This document shows, piece by piece, positions 12,160 through 23,394 of a stretch of 64,000 nucleotides of DNA. The first letter of the stretch is position 1, and every line of letters begins with the position of its first letter. Source of the stretch: Actinostola sp. cb2023 (taxonomy: Eukaryota; Cnidaria; Anthozoa; Actiniaria; Actinostolidae); the NCBI GenBank assembly GCA_033675265.1, contig JAUJYZ010001454.1, positions 27,501-91,500 of the forward strand, given 5' to 3'. The translations under genes and the position numbers were made by a program. The notes below the pieces were generated by a model. It did not search any database and was not told where the DNA came from. It worked only from the letters and a program-made list of their open reading frames with translations.

Positions 12160-13409
12160 CAGTCAACTCTCTCGTAAGCGGACACCCTCGGGAATTGAAA
12201 AAAGTGTCCGTTAGTAGAGCTGTCCGCTTATGAGAACTATTCCCGTAAGCGGACACCAAAGAAAAATAGGGTGGATGTCCGCTTACGGGAGAGTTAAGGA
12301 TACGGTTCACCTTGGCGGGTACGTCTCGGAAAAAAAATCATAATTACCTTATTATTTGACCAATTCCCATCAACTTTACATCATTTTAAAGCTAATAGAA
12401 TGGAGATCGCTATAATACCGTGATATTTTCTTTTAAATTAAAAATGGAGACGTCGCGGCTCATTGTTTATAAAAACGACCGTCTCCGTTTGACCGAATTA
12501 ATAGACCTTGCGTTACATCCGACTCTATTGATCTTTATACCATATTAATCACGACACTTTGACCTGTAAAACCGTGTCAGGCTTTTCTCATATTCGATGT
12601 CAATAAAAAGTTATGACGTGTTGAAGTTTAATCAATCATAAATGTTGTTTCTTCTTCAGTCAACACGTCATTTGTGCAACGGCGAAGGCACAAGCTTTTT
12701 ATTGACATCGAATATGAGAAAAGCCTGACACGGTTTTACAGGTCAAAGTGTCGTGATTAATATGGTATAAAGATCAATAGAGTCGGATGTAACGCAAGGT
12801 CTATTAATTCGGTCAAACGGAGACGGTCGTTTTCAAAACAATGAGCCGCGACGTCTCCTTTTTTAATTTAAAAGAAAATATCACGGTATTATAGCGATCT
12901 CCATTCTATTAGCTTTAAAATGATGTAAAGTTGATGGGAATTGGTCAAATAATAAGGTAATTATGATTTTTTTCCGAGACGTACCCGCCAAGGTGAACCG
13001 TATCCTTAATTACGTTTTAATCGGTAGAGAAAAATAGCAACTGAACCGTAGACCTTGCTTCCCCGCGGACAAATGGAGATTTGACAAAACCGATCTCCAC
13101 TGTTCTGTTGCTCTGTAAAAGGTCATATTTTTGTTGATTTATTGCAAATTAAAGACAAATTCCATTGCCGAAAGTCCATTATTATATGGTGTGTCCGTAC
13201 TAGAATGTGGGGGCGTTACGAGAGAGCGTAAACAAGAGAAAAATCCAATTTTCATTTTCAAAAGTGTCCGCGTCCGCTTACGAGAGAGTGTCCGCTTACG
13301 GGAATGTGTAAATACAGAGTTTGACTGGGAGGTAAAACGGGGATTTGAAAAGGTGTCCGTAAGTAGAGCTGTCCGCTTACGAGAGTGTCCGTTAGCGGAG
13401 AGTTGACTG
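12160..13409. mobile_element. TA-flanked pogo/Tigger-like MITE with repeated GTCCGCTTACG motifs
   Basis: Perfect 12-bp termini CAGTCAACTCTC / GAGAGTTGACTG are flanked by TA on both sides (12158-12159 and 13410-13411). Several copies of GTCCGCTTACG/CGTAAGCGGAC lie near both ends, possibly transposase binding sites. It is split by the TTAA-flanked foldback 12298-13005. Without that insert the MITE is about 540 bp and has no coding capacity. Confidence 0.75.
12298..13005. mobile_element. TTAA-flanked foldback MITE, ~300-bp near-perfect arms
   Basis: Ends GGATACGGTTCACCTTGGCG and its reverse complement are flanked by TTAA (12294-12297 and 13006-13009). The arms are nearly identical, so the insertion or the last gene conversion is recent. 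The centre near 12650 is a short unpaired spacer. TTAA suggests piggyBac-type mobilisation. Its ends differ from the 1701-2380 foldback, so this is a different family. Confidence 0.85.
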
Positions 13410-13513
13410 TATAGTGATTTGACCGAGAGACAAAACGGTGCTGTGAGAAGCGGTCGCTCATGAGAGGTAGTCTCCTACGGGAGGTGCAGGTCTCTCGTGT
13501 AGGTTCAACTGTA

Positions 13514-13887
13514 TTATAAAACTTCTCAGTACAAAGGCTCTTGAATATAATGCTCATAAAATTAGCTAGAGGAGTATAACGTTTAATGAAAAAAGAATTA
13601 TGCATAAGGTAACACGATCGATCCCCCACTCAAAAGTTAAGGTGCACAATAAGAGCTGGTCCCAACAGTGTTAGGCGCCTGATTTTCAGATGGTCCGTGG
13701 TCCTCCCAATCAATATATGAGTTCTGAGATGAGTTCTGAGATGAGAGATCCACCAAATTGGTTTGATGTCATTCCATGGTAATTTTGAACTATTCGATCC
13801 ATAGAAAATGTCATGCATGGTCGTGTCACACGGTACAGTTGCAGATTGTTATCATTACTAATTAGTGTTCATTTTCGCAACTGAACC
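13514..13887. other. intergenic, short direct repeat
   Basis: A small tandem duplication (TGAGTTCTGAGA, about 13728-13745) is visible. Nothing else was recognised. Confidence 0.5.
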
Positions 13888-14785
13888 TGCCGGATTGTAC
13901 AATGATCCCACAAAGAAAATATTCATGCACGATATTACGATTTACAAAAAGAATAATGTTAACAATTTTATTGTTAACGAAGTAGTGCCTATAAAGAGTG
14001 ACATTAGAGGATTCAGAGTGTGTTGAATTGCCTCCGCTTGTCACGTTTGTGTGATATCAGGACTGGAATAATTAGCCGCTGATTTATTCAGTAGATATTA
14101 AGAAATGTATTCCAAAATTGATTAAAAGTGCATTTTAGATAGCTATAAATATTGTCTTACTGACTAAAACCTTCTTCTAACTTGTATTTATTATTTGAAT
14201 ATACGATTAATCATAAAATAGCATTTAATTGACTCGTTACGGGCTTGTTGTTGCCATAGCAACCACAAAGTTTCATGAAAATCGGTCATATTCAAAGGCT
14301 TGTTTTGGAGCGCAGATAAAATAACCCAAGTCAGTTTTCAAGTATGTTTTAAAACAACATTTAAAGAAACTACATACGACGTTAGAAAAAAATTGGAGCA
14401 ATGGCACATGGTAAAAAATCTATTTGAAATTTGGTCCTGAATCAGATTTAAAAATGATGCCCTTTTCGCGGACAATATTCCTCTTCCGTGATTAAGATAA
14501 GAACAAACTATTAAGCTCTGGTAAACAAGAAACACATCCTTTTAGGGATTCTGGACTTAAAATGGTCTAGGTTTGTGTTTTTATGGACCACGAGACAAGT
14601 TACGAGTCACGGTTGACCAGTGTATATTTTGGTCAATTTCTGGCCTGAGACGGCATATATGAACTTTTGGATTTTTCTCAAAAAGAAAAGTTATTTATGG
14701 TAAACAAATTACACTACGAATCATCCCTACCCTAGGGCAATCTAGAAACATGTTATGAGGAAAATCGATTTTTTGAAACTGGCCG
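13888..14785 (-). repeat. right copy of the ~900-bp inverted repeat pair
   Basis: This is the reverse-complement counterpart of 4205-5107, ending CGATTTTTTGAAACTGG. The two are similar throughout with point differences, and the outward flanks are not clearly alike. Confidence 0.8.
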
Positions 14786-15445
14786 AATATTTACGATTTT
14801 GCTTCATATTAAGAGAACTTCTCTCTTAAAAAGTTCCAGCCCAGTGTCGTTCTTACGAATCGTCACGCATTCTCACCTGGTATACACTAGTTACATTAAG
14901 CACACATATGTACATAAACTTTAATAATGTGTCTGTGCGTACAAACAATATACACAGACTCGGGCCGTGAATGAATGAGTTACTAAACCTTGGTATAAAT
15001 CAGAGAACTCGCTATTGTTACTCGAGCGGTTAACCTTAGTTTTCTGATTTGTACCTTGGTAAAGCGCACACTGCCTCGGTAATGCATTGCTCATTATCGG
15101 TGCTTGTCTTTTCTCACACCTATTGCATAAATGGTGCACTTATTCTGCATATGAGTGATATTTTTTCGTTCCTTATATTAACAGTTGGATAGCTTCAGAA
15201 GACTGAGGTCCAAACATGGCTACATCGGAGACTTGATGTGCAATAACTTCCGCCCCACCCAGCCCTTGAACGGACGAAAGATTAAACTTTATCATACTAG
15301 CCGGTAGATAATGTTTAAATTAAAAACTGGGCTTACACTTTGGGACAAAGTTCTTCTTAGTTCAATAAAGCACAGTGTTATAGTATTGCGAGTGTTTGTC
15401 GTTATTTTTCGGATATTTTAGGTAACTGCGCATGCGCATTCAGAG
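14786..15445. other. intergenic, nothing recognised
   Basis: No coding or RNA signal was recognised on either strand. Confidence 0.5.
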
Positions 15446-15448
15446 TAA

Positions 15449-15775
15449 AGGCCTTGTTACACGGTGAAACGTTTTCGTGAAACTGTTTCGTGAAATGGTG
15501 CAAGACAGGTTTCACCAAGAGTTTCACCGTGTAACATGGTCGTTTTCAGCCAACTTTTTCGAATTTGCGTTGCGAGACAGTTTCATGAAAAGTAGAACTT
15601 CTTTCTACTTTTTCGTGAAACTCGAAGCAAAAACGTTTCATAAAACCAGCCATTGCACATCACCGTGTAGCACACCGTGAAACTTGTTTCAGTAAACATC
15701 AGTTACACGGTGAAACTGTCTTGCGCTGTTTCACGAAAAAGTGTCACGAAAAAGTTCCACCGTGTAACAAGGCCT
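15449..15775. mobile_element. Harbinger-like MITE, TAA target duplication
   Basis: Inverted ends AGGCCTTGTTACACGGTG are flanked by TAA on both sides (15446-15448 and 15776-15778). A 3-bp TWA duplication and GGCC-rich ends fit PIF/Harbinger. The interior is full of alternating TTTCGTGAAAC / GTTTCACGAAA motifs, giving a highly self-complementary element with no protein. Confidence 0.7.
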
Positions 15776-15974
15776 TAAGCCTTGAATTCTTTATTATTGA
15801 ATTATTATTGAATAAATTATTATTAAATTATTAATTATAATTCGGCTCGAAAGCAAATGTAATCACAGTTTAGAAATATCCCGTCAACATTCGTCATGTT
15901 CCAAAATTGTAATGCTGATTTTAGTACACAAGTATGGTGAGGGTTGTCCAATACACACGCAATGACGATAACAG

Positions 15975-18448
15975 CTTGACGATCCGTCTTTCTAAATAGT
16001 CAGGTCGTGGCACTTAGAAAAAAACACTACGTTTTGATGTAGAGCCCCTGTAAATCATGACGATCGGACTCCGATCGACTCGGATCGTCACGAGCTGAGT
16101 CGGTCCGTCTTTCCAAATAGTCAGGTCGTGGCACTTAGAAAAAAAACACTACGTTTTGGTGTAGGGCCCCTGTAAAATCATGACGATCGGACTCCGATCG
16201 ACTCGGATCGTCACGAGCTGAGTCGGTCCGTCTTTCCAAATAGTCAGGTCGTGGCACTTAGAAAAAAAACACTACGTTTTGGTGTAGGGCCCCTGTAAAA
16301 TCATGACGATCGGACTCCGATCGACTCGGATCGTCACGAGCTGAGTCGGTCCGTCTTTCCAAATAGTCAGGTCGTGGCACTTAGAAAAAAAAAAACACTA
16401 CGTTTTGGTGTAGGGCCCCTGTAAAATCATGACGATCGGACTCCGATCGACTCGGATCGTCACGAGCTGAGTCGGTCCGTCTTTCCAAATAGTCAGGTCG
16501 TGGCACTTAGAAAAAATCCACTACGTTTTGGTATAGGGCCCCTGTGAAATCATGACGATCGGACTCCGATCGACTCGGATCGTCACGAGCTGAGTCGGTC
16601 CGTCTTTCCAAATAGTCAGGTCGTGGCACTTAGAAAAAAACACTACGTTTTGGTGTAGGGCCCCTGTAAAATCATGACGATCGAACTCCGATCGACTCGG
16701 ATCGTCACGAGCTGAGTCGGTCCGGTCCGTCTTTCCAAATAGTCAGGTCGTGGCACTTAGAAAAAAACACTACGTTTTGGTATAGGGCCCCTGTGAAATC
16801 ATGACGATCGGACTCCGATCGACTCGGATCGTCACGAGCTGAGTCGGTCCGGTCCGTCTTTCCAAATAGTCAGGTCGTGGCACTTAGAAAAAATCCACTA
16901 CGTTTTGGTATAGGGCCCCTGTGAAATCATGACGATCGGACTCCGATCGACTCGGATCGTCACGAGCTGAGTCGGTCCGTCTTTCCAAATAGTCAGGTCG
17001 TGGCACTTAGAAAAAAACACACTACGTTTTGGTGTAGGGCCCCTGTAAAATCATGACGATCGGACTCCGATCGACTCGGATCGTCACGAGCTGAGTCGGT
17101 CCGTCTTTCCAAATAGTCAGGTCGTGGCACTTAGAAAAAAAAACACTACGTTTTGGTGTAGGGCCCCTGTAAAATCATGACGATCGGACTCCGATCGACT
17201 CGGATCGTCACGAGCTGAGTCGGTCCGTCTTTCCAAATAGTCAGGTCGTGGCACTTAGAAAAAATCCACTACGTTTTGGTATAGGGCCCCTGTGAAATCA
17301 TGACGATCGGACTCCGATCGACTCGGATCGTCACGAGCTGAGTCGGTCCGTCTTTCCAAATAGTCAGGTCGTGGCACTTAGAAAAAAACACTACGTTTTG
17401 GTGTAGGGCCCCTGTAAAATCATGACGATCGAACTCCGATCGACTCGGATCGTCACGAGCTGAGTCGGTCCGGTCCGTCTTTCCAAATAGTCAGGTCGTG
17501 GCACTTAGAAAAAAAACACTACGTTTTGGTATAGGGCCCCTGTGAAATCATGACGATCGGACTCCGATCGACTCGGATCGTCACGAGCTGAGTCGGTCCG
17601 GTCCGTCTTTCCAAATAGTCAGGTCGTGGCACTTAGAAAAAATCCACTACGTTTTGGTATAGGGCCCCTGTGAAATCATGACGATCGGACTCCGATCGAC
17701 TCGGATCGTCACGAGCTGAGTCGGTCCGTCTTTCCAAATAGTCAGGTCGTGGCACTTAGAAAAAAAAAACACACTACGTTTTGGTGTAGGGCCCCTGTAA
17801 AATCATGACGATCGGACTCCGATCGACTCGGATCGTCACGAGCTGAGTCGGTCCGTCTTTCCAAATAGTCAGGTCGTGGCACTTAGAAAAAAACACTACG
17901 TTTTGGTATAGGGCCCCTGTGAAATCATGACGATCGGACTCCGATCGACTCGGATCGTCACGAGCTGAGTCGGTCCGGTCCGTCTTTCCAAATAGTCAGG
18001 TCGTGGCACTTAGAAAAAAACCACTACGTTTTGGTATAGGGCCCCTGTAAAATCATGACGATCGGACTCCGATCGACTCGGATCGTCACGAGCTGAGTCG
18101 GTCCGGTCCGTCTTTCCAAATAGTCAGGTCGTGGCACTTAGAAAAAAACACTACGTTTTGGTATAGGGCCCCTGTGAAATCATGACGATCGGACTCCGAT
18201 CGACTCGGATCGTCACGAGCTGAGTCGGTCCGTCTTTCCAAATAGTCAGGTCGTGGCACTTAGAAAAAATCCACTACGTTTTGATGTAGAGCCTCTGTAA
18301 ATCATGACGATCGGACTCCGATCGACTCGGATCGTCACGAGCTGAGTCGGTCCGTCTTTCCAAATAGTCAGGTCGTGGCACTTAGAAAAAAAACACTACG
18401 TTTTGGTATAGGGCCCCTGTAAAATCATGACGATCGGACTCCGATCGA
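15975..18448 (+). repeat. satellite array, ~123-bp unit, about 20 copies
   Basis: Each unit contains TCAGGTCGTGGCACTTAG, an A-run, CACTACGTTTTGGT, AGGGCCCCTG, then the compound palindrome GATCGGACTCCGATC and CACGAGCTGAGTCGG. Unit length varies with the A-run and an optional GGTCC duplication. Subtypes (ATCCACTA, GATCGAAC, CACACTA) recur in a fixed order, giving a six-unit higher-order period of about 755 bp. The units carry no gene. One degenerate, inverted partial unit is found at the other end of the element (28062-28165). Confidence 0.95.
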
Positions 18449-19310
18449 CAGTCACTCGCCGTTTTCGTAGCTGTATATTATGGCTATTCCTCGTTCTAAA
18501 ATAATTCGAAATGGAGTACTTGAATCTTACTACGGCCCGGCACGAAGGAATTAACGTATGTCATTCGCCGTTTTCATAGCGCTGGCTGTTATTTGCTGTT
18601 CTCAAAGCGCTTGTGGTTTCAGTAATAATGATGCAACGTATATATTATGTATGTTATTCCTCGTTCTAATAAAATGACCCGGCCGGAATTACTTCAATAT
18701 ATCTGATCACGGCCCGACGGAGTCCTTTTAGCTATTGCTTGTTTTTCGCCATTTTCAATGCAGTGGGTCAGATGTTATTTCCTGATTTCAAACTCGCGGA
18801 ATTACTTGAATCTGATCACGGCCCGTATCAGTGATATTTCCCCGTTTTCAAAGCGCGTTTGGAGTTCAGTAGATCAGTATGATTGACGGCACGATCGAAG
18901 CAATGGTGTAATTACGTTTTCAAAGCGCTGGTTAAGAAATGTTAACGTACTTCAATGTTTAGGCTTTCGCGTGAATTAGACATAACGATAATAGTCTAAA
19001 ATGTTAGCGTATTATTCACTTTTATGATCACTTAGTGCTATCCCTGGTGTTATCGATCACAGGGCCGCCTCTATTTCGTTTCATAAGGAAATAATAGGAC
19101 CGTTTATGCGAACTAAAATAAGTCGTGTCTTATATCTAAGCCGAGAACTAATCGTATAAATAACACACATTCCTGTGTTTATGCAGAGTTTTCACCGTTT
19201 AAAAGTTTGCTCATCACACGCCGACACAGCCCTCATTATTATTCTAAAATGTAACGCTCATTGTTATCTGTACAAATACTAACATGACGAATTACAGCTT
19301 CCTGCTATCT
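18449..19310 (+). repeat. left inverted arm of the 12.4-kb element
   Basis: This arm matches the reverse complement of 26255-27200 with good conservation. Examples are TATTATTTCCTTATGAAACG in the right arm and its complement here. It contains repeated AGCGCTGG / CGTTTTCAAAGCGC and CACGGCCCG motifs that look like subterminal binding sites. No protein is encoded. Confidence 0.85.
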
Positions 19311-19379
19311 TTTTAAAGCGATTATGCTTCAGTATTGGGTATCACGTGAAACTTCATACGTATGTCATGGTGATCATGC

Positions 19380-19527
19380 AATACACCACTTCACAGGCTG
19401 ACGAACAATAGTTCCAAGTCGAGATTGACTTGCACTTATTGCACATAATAAAAACTGTTTTCTTATGCCAAGTACGGCCGACCTCGTCTTGGAACTATAG
19501 TTCTTGAGAACTGTGAAGTGGTGTATT
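19380..19527. mobile_element. small foldback MITE
   Basis: Ends AATACACCACTTCACAG and reverse complement enclose a second inverted block containing ATAGTTCCAAG. The element is about 148 bp. The CACTTCAC motif recalls the ends of the 52418-52906 MITE, but the families are not proven related. Confidence 0.6.
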
Positions 19528-20332
19528 ACTCCACGTTCTAAAATGAATCACGGCCCTAAAATATATTAACGCATGTCATTATATAGCGCTGACAAATCAT
19601 TTGCTGTTTTCCAAAAGCGCTGGTTATTCCGAATATGGATATACGATAGTAGTTATCAATACGATATAATACGATAGTAGTTATCAATCAATCAATAATG
19701 CGAAGGATACGACATAATATCATTTTGACGAAAATCACAAAATTACTAAAAGATACAGCATGGCAATCGAAAGACTAACTAACGATCTGAAAACTGCAAT
19801 CAGATTGCCATTATTCACTTGGCACGATCTGCTTTTATAGGAAGTCTTCCAAATTATTACTTATTTGCGAAAAGCCTGGTAATTGGATAACCCCCTACCT
19901 CCATGCATTGCAGTGTTACTGGTTGGTTGGATGCAGCTTGTTGGATGGAGCAAAGTTCATTTTTGCCGGGATCCCGCATAACGCTCATGACTCGGGTTCA
20001 TCCTAGCAACCTGGGGGGGATGGGGGCGCTCAGTTTCACACAAAAGTATGATTGCGCGTGCTGTCATTTATTCAATCGTGCAAACCATTTTGGCAGCCAT
20101 TGTAGATGTAATGATAGACTTTGGAGAAGTATTAGACAATTGACGAAGTAATATCAACATAGCTAGAGGTAATCAAAAAAGGAAAAGACCGTCAAAACAC
20201 CACAATCAATCTCATTGCTGTGCAGTATATTTGTTTGTAATATCAACCTTTAAAACTAAATTCAGTTTAGCTCAAACAAAATGATAATAATGACATCATG
20301 TCATATGGCTAAGCTTCAGAATATCCTGCCAC
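19528..20332. other. core of the large element, nothing recognised
   Basis: Repeated short motifs continue to about 19690, including a duplicated ATACGATAGTAGTTATCAAT. After that no gene was recognised. Confidence 0.4.
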
Positions 20333-20730
20333 TCAGACCATCGTACGCGTAGTTATAACTCCCAACTGAAGTTCCTCATTAGATTCTACGACCAAAGTCT
20401 TTTCATCATCTACCCAATCCTTAATTTGTTTTACGCAAATGGTGTCATTGTTACGAACCAAATGTTGGATACGTTGGAGATCCAATGAAGCTTATAATAT
20501 GTCTCATTGGTACGCCCTCCATATCAGAAAACTTGAAGATCCACATTTCTTATAGTACATAGCTTAATATGATATCGTAGTGCTTTTAAAAACCTGGTTG
20601 CCCACTGGTTACCAGATCCAAATTGTTGTAGCTTTTCCAAAAACAGAGAGAAACATTCAAAAGCTAAATCATTTGCTGGAGGCATTTCGATTTTAATATA
20701 ATAATCTCTTATGAAACTATTATATAGCAA
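20333..20730 (-). pseudogene. unrecognised coding-like remnant
   Basis: Two minus-strand segments read like protein. The first (20524-20730) reads ANDLAFECFSLFLEKLQQ then GNQWATRFLKALRYH, ending in a stop. The second (20333-20491), in another frame, reads QRIQHLVRNNDTICVKQIKD then ESNEELQLGVITTRTM, ending in a stop. Composition and length suggest one decayed gene or two exons, probably from a transposon since it lies inside the large TIR element. I do not recognise the family. Confidence 0.35.
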
Positions 20731-20954
20731 CGAAAATGATTTGTTTATATGGTGTAAACTGGATAAAACATTTTTTTTTTAATGAACGTAGACTTATTTG
20801 TATGTTGTATACATATACATACCTCCTAGTTCATCAAAAGTTATTTCACGAGATGACAACCTTTTGATATTTTACAAAGTCAACTACTCAATGTTAGCAT
20901 AAAACACCCAGTGGTCTTTCGCTAATCCTGCAATCTGATTGGTTCGCTACTAGT

Positions 20955-21089
20955 GGTCTATTTAACAGATAGAAGGCGAACTCGAACCTTCTATCGGCAG
21001 ATAGTTGGCGTAGGGCGTTAGCCCCGAGTCAACCGGCTATCAGAGCCGATAGAAGGCGAGAGTGAGTCTTCTATCTGTTTTAGACTACC
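20955..21089. repeat. small foldback
   Basis: The block containing ACAGATAGAAGGC and CCTTCTATCGGC near 20965-21000 is mirrored at 21048-21089. It is a short inverted-repeat element or remnant. A further inverted motif (AGACTACTCG / CGTAGTCT) follows at 21416-21510. Confidence 0.55.
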
Positions 21090-21297
21090 ACAACTGACTA
21101 TCTATAAAACATATTTTCATTTGTGTTTTCATTTTTTATTGATCATGAATATTCAAATTTTAAACAACGCGTGCGCGCTGCCGTCTATGGGCTGATAGTA
21201 GGTTAGTTTTGAACCAATTAGATTGCGAGTTTCGCTATAGTAGGCAGTTGTGGTATTCTAACAGCTCATACACCCCGAGTAGAGGTAAACAAACAAA

Positions 21298-21357
21298 ATG
21301 GCGGCTTCGTCGTCGCGTTTTGCTAATGTTTTGGAGGAGTTTCGCGACGAATTATTG
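21298..21357 (+). other. possible 5' exon start (MAASSSRFAN...)
   Basis: An ATG in a good context (AACAAAATGGCGG) opens a frame starting MAASSSRFANVLEEFRDELL, after which the translation loses coding character. Predicted proteins beginning with a similar SSRFA-V-EE pattern are, from memory, common in cnidarian gene sets (QRICH1/ZMYM2-like families). The match is short and may be chance. It lies beside foldback repeats. Confidence 0.2.
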
Positions 21358-21539
21358 TCTGTTGCTTGTTTCTGTCATTTTCTACTGACCTACTGGATGG
21401 TTTATGCTAAAACGATTAGACTACTCGTTCTCGTTGAGGATAGTCATCTCGGCGCTGCCTCATTAACTATTGCCTCATATAAACCTCGAACTCGTAGTCT
21501 ATTTGTTAATTAGTAAACTAGGCGACATTCAGTATTCTC

Positions 21540-22165
21540 TGTGGGGACTTTAATTCTAGAACTGGGTTTCTAAAGGATATAACCTCAAGTCGACACGTTT
21601 ACACGTTGACTATAGCCAACAATTGACACTAAATAGAAACAACCGTGATGACAAGATTTCCCAATTTGGGAGATTACTAATTGAAACATGTATTGCTTTC
21701 GATTTACAAATATTGAATGGTAGAACAAAGGGCCATTTATTCGGACAGTTTACTTGTTTCAAATACAAATTATATGCTATATTCAGTGAAAATATTTTCT
21801 CACAAATTACATTCTTTACGGTTACGTTAACCCACCCAGTTTCAAATAATGTCATTCGCCAATTGACAAGGAAGAATTGCTCGTGTAGACGACAAAAACA
21901 TCGCCAATTTTTCCTTGTCAAGGAAAACTTGTTCGTGTAGATGCGGCTTTACTGCTGATGAACTGAGTAAAATTAGTAAAAAATTAAAAAACAACAAAGC
22001 TTCAGGAATTGACATAATGAAAAATGAAATGATTAAATGCTGTATTTTAAAATTCTCACAGCAATCACTTTGTAAAAGTTTTTAACACAATTCTTCATAT
22101 GGGAACCCCAGTGTTGGAATGATGGCTTTATTCTTCACGGATATTTAAATCTGGTGCAACTGATA
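21540..22165 (+). pseudogene. LINE (non-LTR retrotransposon) fragment: endonuclease and start of RT
   Basis: The plus strand reads GDFNSRTG near 21542, the conserved metal-site motif of apurinic-type endonucleases. In another frame (21623-21780) follow QFGRLLIETC and LQILNGRTKGHLFGQFTCF, typical of the end of that domain. After about 170 bases of unrelated sequence, 21945-22165 reads ADELSKISKKLKNNKASGID then KNEMIKC, the usual start of a LINE reverse transcriptase. Frame changes and loss of the rest of RT show it is dead. It lies in the core of the large TIR element. Confidence 0.65.
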
Positions 22166-22195
22166 ATACTCCAGTTTCGAGTTGTTAAAGGTGGA

Positions 22196-22430
22196 GGTGC
22201 AGTAATACGAGCAACAAAATCGTGCAACTTGTCGCGCACATTGTTGCGTTGCAAGTTGCAGAGCAATGTTTCTCGTATTACCATCGTTCGCGCAACTTGT
22301 CGCGCAACACATTTTCGCGTTGCAAAAGTAGAAGCTCTTTCTACTTCATGCAACAAAGTTTTGCAACTTGCAACAAATGACCGATAATTTAATTTGTTAC
22401 GCGAACGATGGTAATATGAGAAACATTGCT
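22196..22430. mobile_element. MITE-like repeat rich in GCAACTTG motifs
   Basis: Several copies of GCAACTTG(T)CGCGCAAC and GTTGCAAAA motifs are arranged in both orientations. AGAGCAATGTTTCTCGTATTACC near 22259 is mirrored by GGTAATATGAGAAACATTGCT at 22410-22430. It interrupts the region after the LINE fragment. The exact ends are uncertain. Confidence 0.45.
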
Positions 22431-22918
22431 TGGAAATCGCTAATATCAGAAGTGCATACGCTGGCTGTTATGCTAAGCGGATATTTTAGTCAAAATATAA
22501 AAAAGTGTACCCAAATTAAAGATCGAATATTTTATTTTATGGTGAAAAAGCAAAATATGGTGCCCAATTTATGCGGGGTCTGGAGGTTCAAAAACCATAC
22601 CCTATTCGGGGACACATACCTATATAGCATATAATTATATATCCCCGGGTATGTGCTCTAGTCTGTCATGTCAAATTCGTCAGTGGACAGTCGACCAAAT
22701 ATTAACCGAAGGAGACAGAATGTACCAGTAATGCTCTTGAAAACCAACTTATCCCAGATACAGAGACTTTGTCGCTGAACTGTCTACCTAATCGAGCTCG
22801 TTGCCTGTGGAATTGCCCACTACTGAGCCACAACGTACGAGGCTCCATACGTTCACTTTAAGTTCAGCCTTGATTCATGAATGCAGTTCATGAACGATAA
22901 TTATGCATTTATATCATA

Positions 22919-23161
22919 TTGGATGGCTCAGTTATAGCTTTAGTGAAGGATATAGATTGTATTTATGCATTTCATTCTCATGCACGTAACTGTTTTGGTC
23001 ATATGCCTGATTCAAATGCTGTTGTTATGAAATGTCCTGATGTCAGTAAATTAGAAGAGTATTTACGCTCTCTCTCAATTGAGTTGAATAGTTCTTTTTT
23101 TCCATTTTCCAGGTTTCATTTGATCCTGATTTATGCAAAAAGCTGTTTAATACTGAATTAA
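22919..23161 (+). pseudogene. cysteine-peptidase-like (OTU/C76-type) domain fragment
   Basis: The 80-residue frame includes YAFHSHARNCFGHMPDSNAV then LEEYLRSLSIELNSSFF. The pattern D/F-H-S-H-A-R-N followed by a G-x-P turn, a hydrophobic VVMK strand and a YL-SLS helix is, as I remember it, the C-terminal part of papain-fold peptidase domains (OTU or herpes-tegument C76-like) that are abundant in selfish-element proteins of invertebrates. The conserved histidine (HSH) is present. The catalytic cysteine would lie upstream and was not found. Coding similarity fades after position 23110. Confidence 0.4.
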
Positions 23162-23394
23162 GCTAGAAATACAGTATGTTCATGACTACACGCTCTACTA
23201 GTGTGAAGTCGGGATTCTAACTGATATGTAACCTATTTGAACTAAATAAATATCGATATCTGAGTGCGATTAATACGGTTTGGTTGCTCGTTGCGTGACT
23301 CGGTAGAACATGCTTTCCTTGCAATTTCAGTACTGCGATTTCACAAACTCAGCGATTAAATCATGAATGACAATGACATAAATTTAATAAATTA

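Larger units (their letters stand above)
9186..13511. mobile_element. outer TA-flanked element (Tc1/mariner/pogo-like) disrupted by nested insertions
   Basis: The left end is TA-CAGTTGAACCT (TA at 9184-9185) and the right end is AGGTTCAACTG-TA (TA at 13512-13513). The 11-bp termini are perfect inverted repeats, followed by related GGAGGT/CTCCTACG subterminal sequence. TA target sites and CAGT-type ends fit Tc1/mariner/pogo. No transposase remains. It contains the foldback at 9698-11747 and the second TA element at 12160-13409. A ~60-bp tandem duplication (about 12008-12140) belongs to its subterminal part. Confidence 0.6.

Noticed and set aside
15975..18448. CRISPR-like regular repeats
   Set aside because: Whole ~123-bp units are conserved without unique spacers, and the genome is eukaryotic. 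It is a satellite array.
19903..20151. 82-residue plus-strand frame (MHCSVTGWLDA...)
   Set aside because: It has no motif, poor context and an unlikely composition. It was not kept as a gene.
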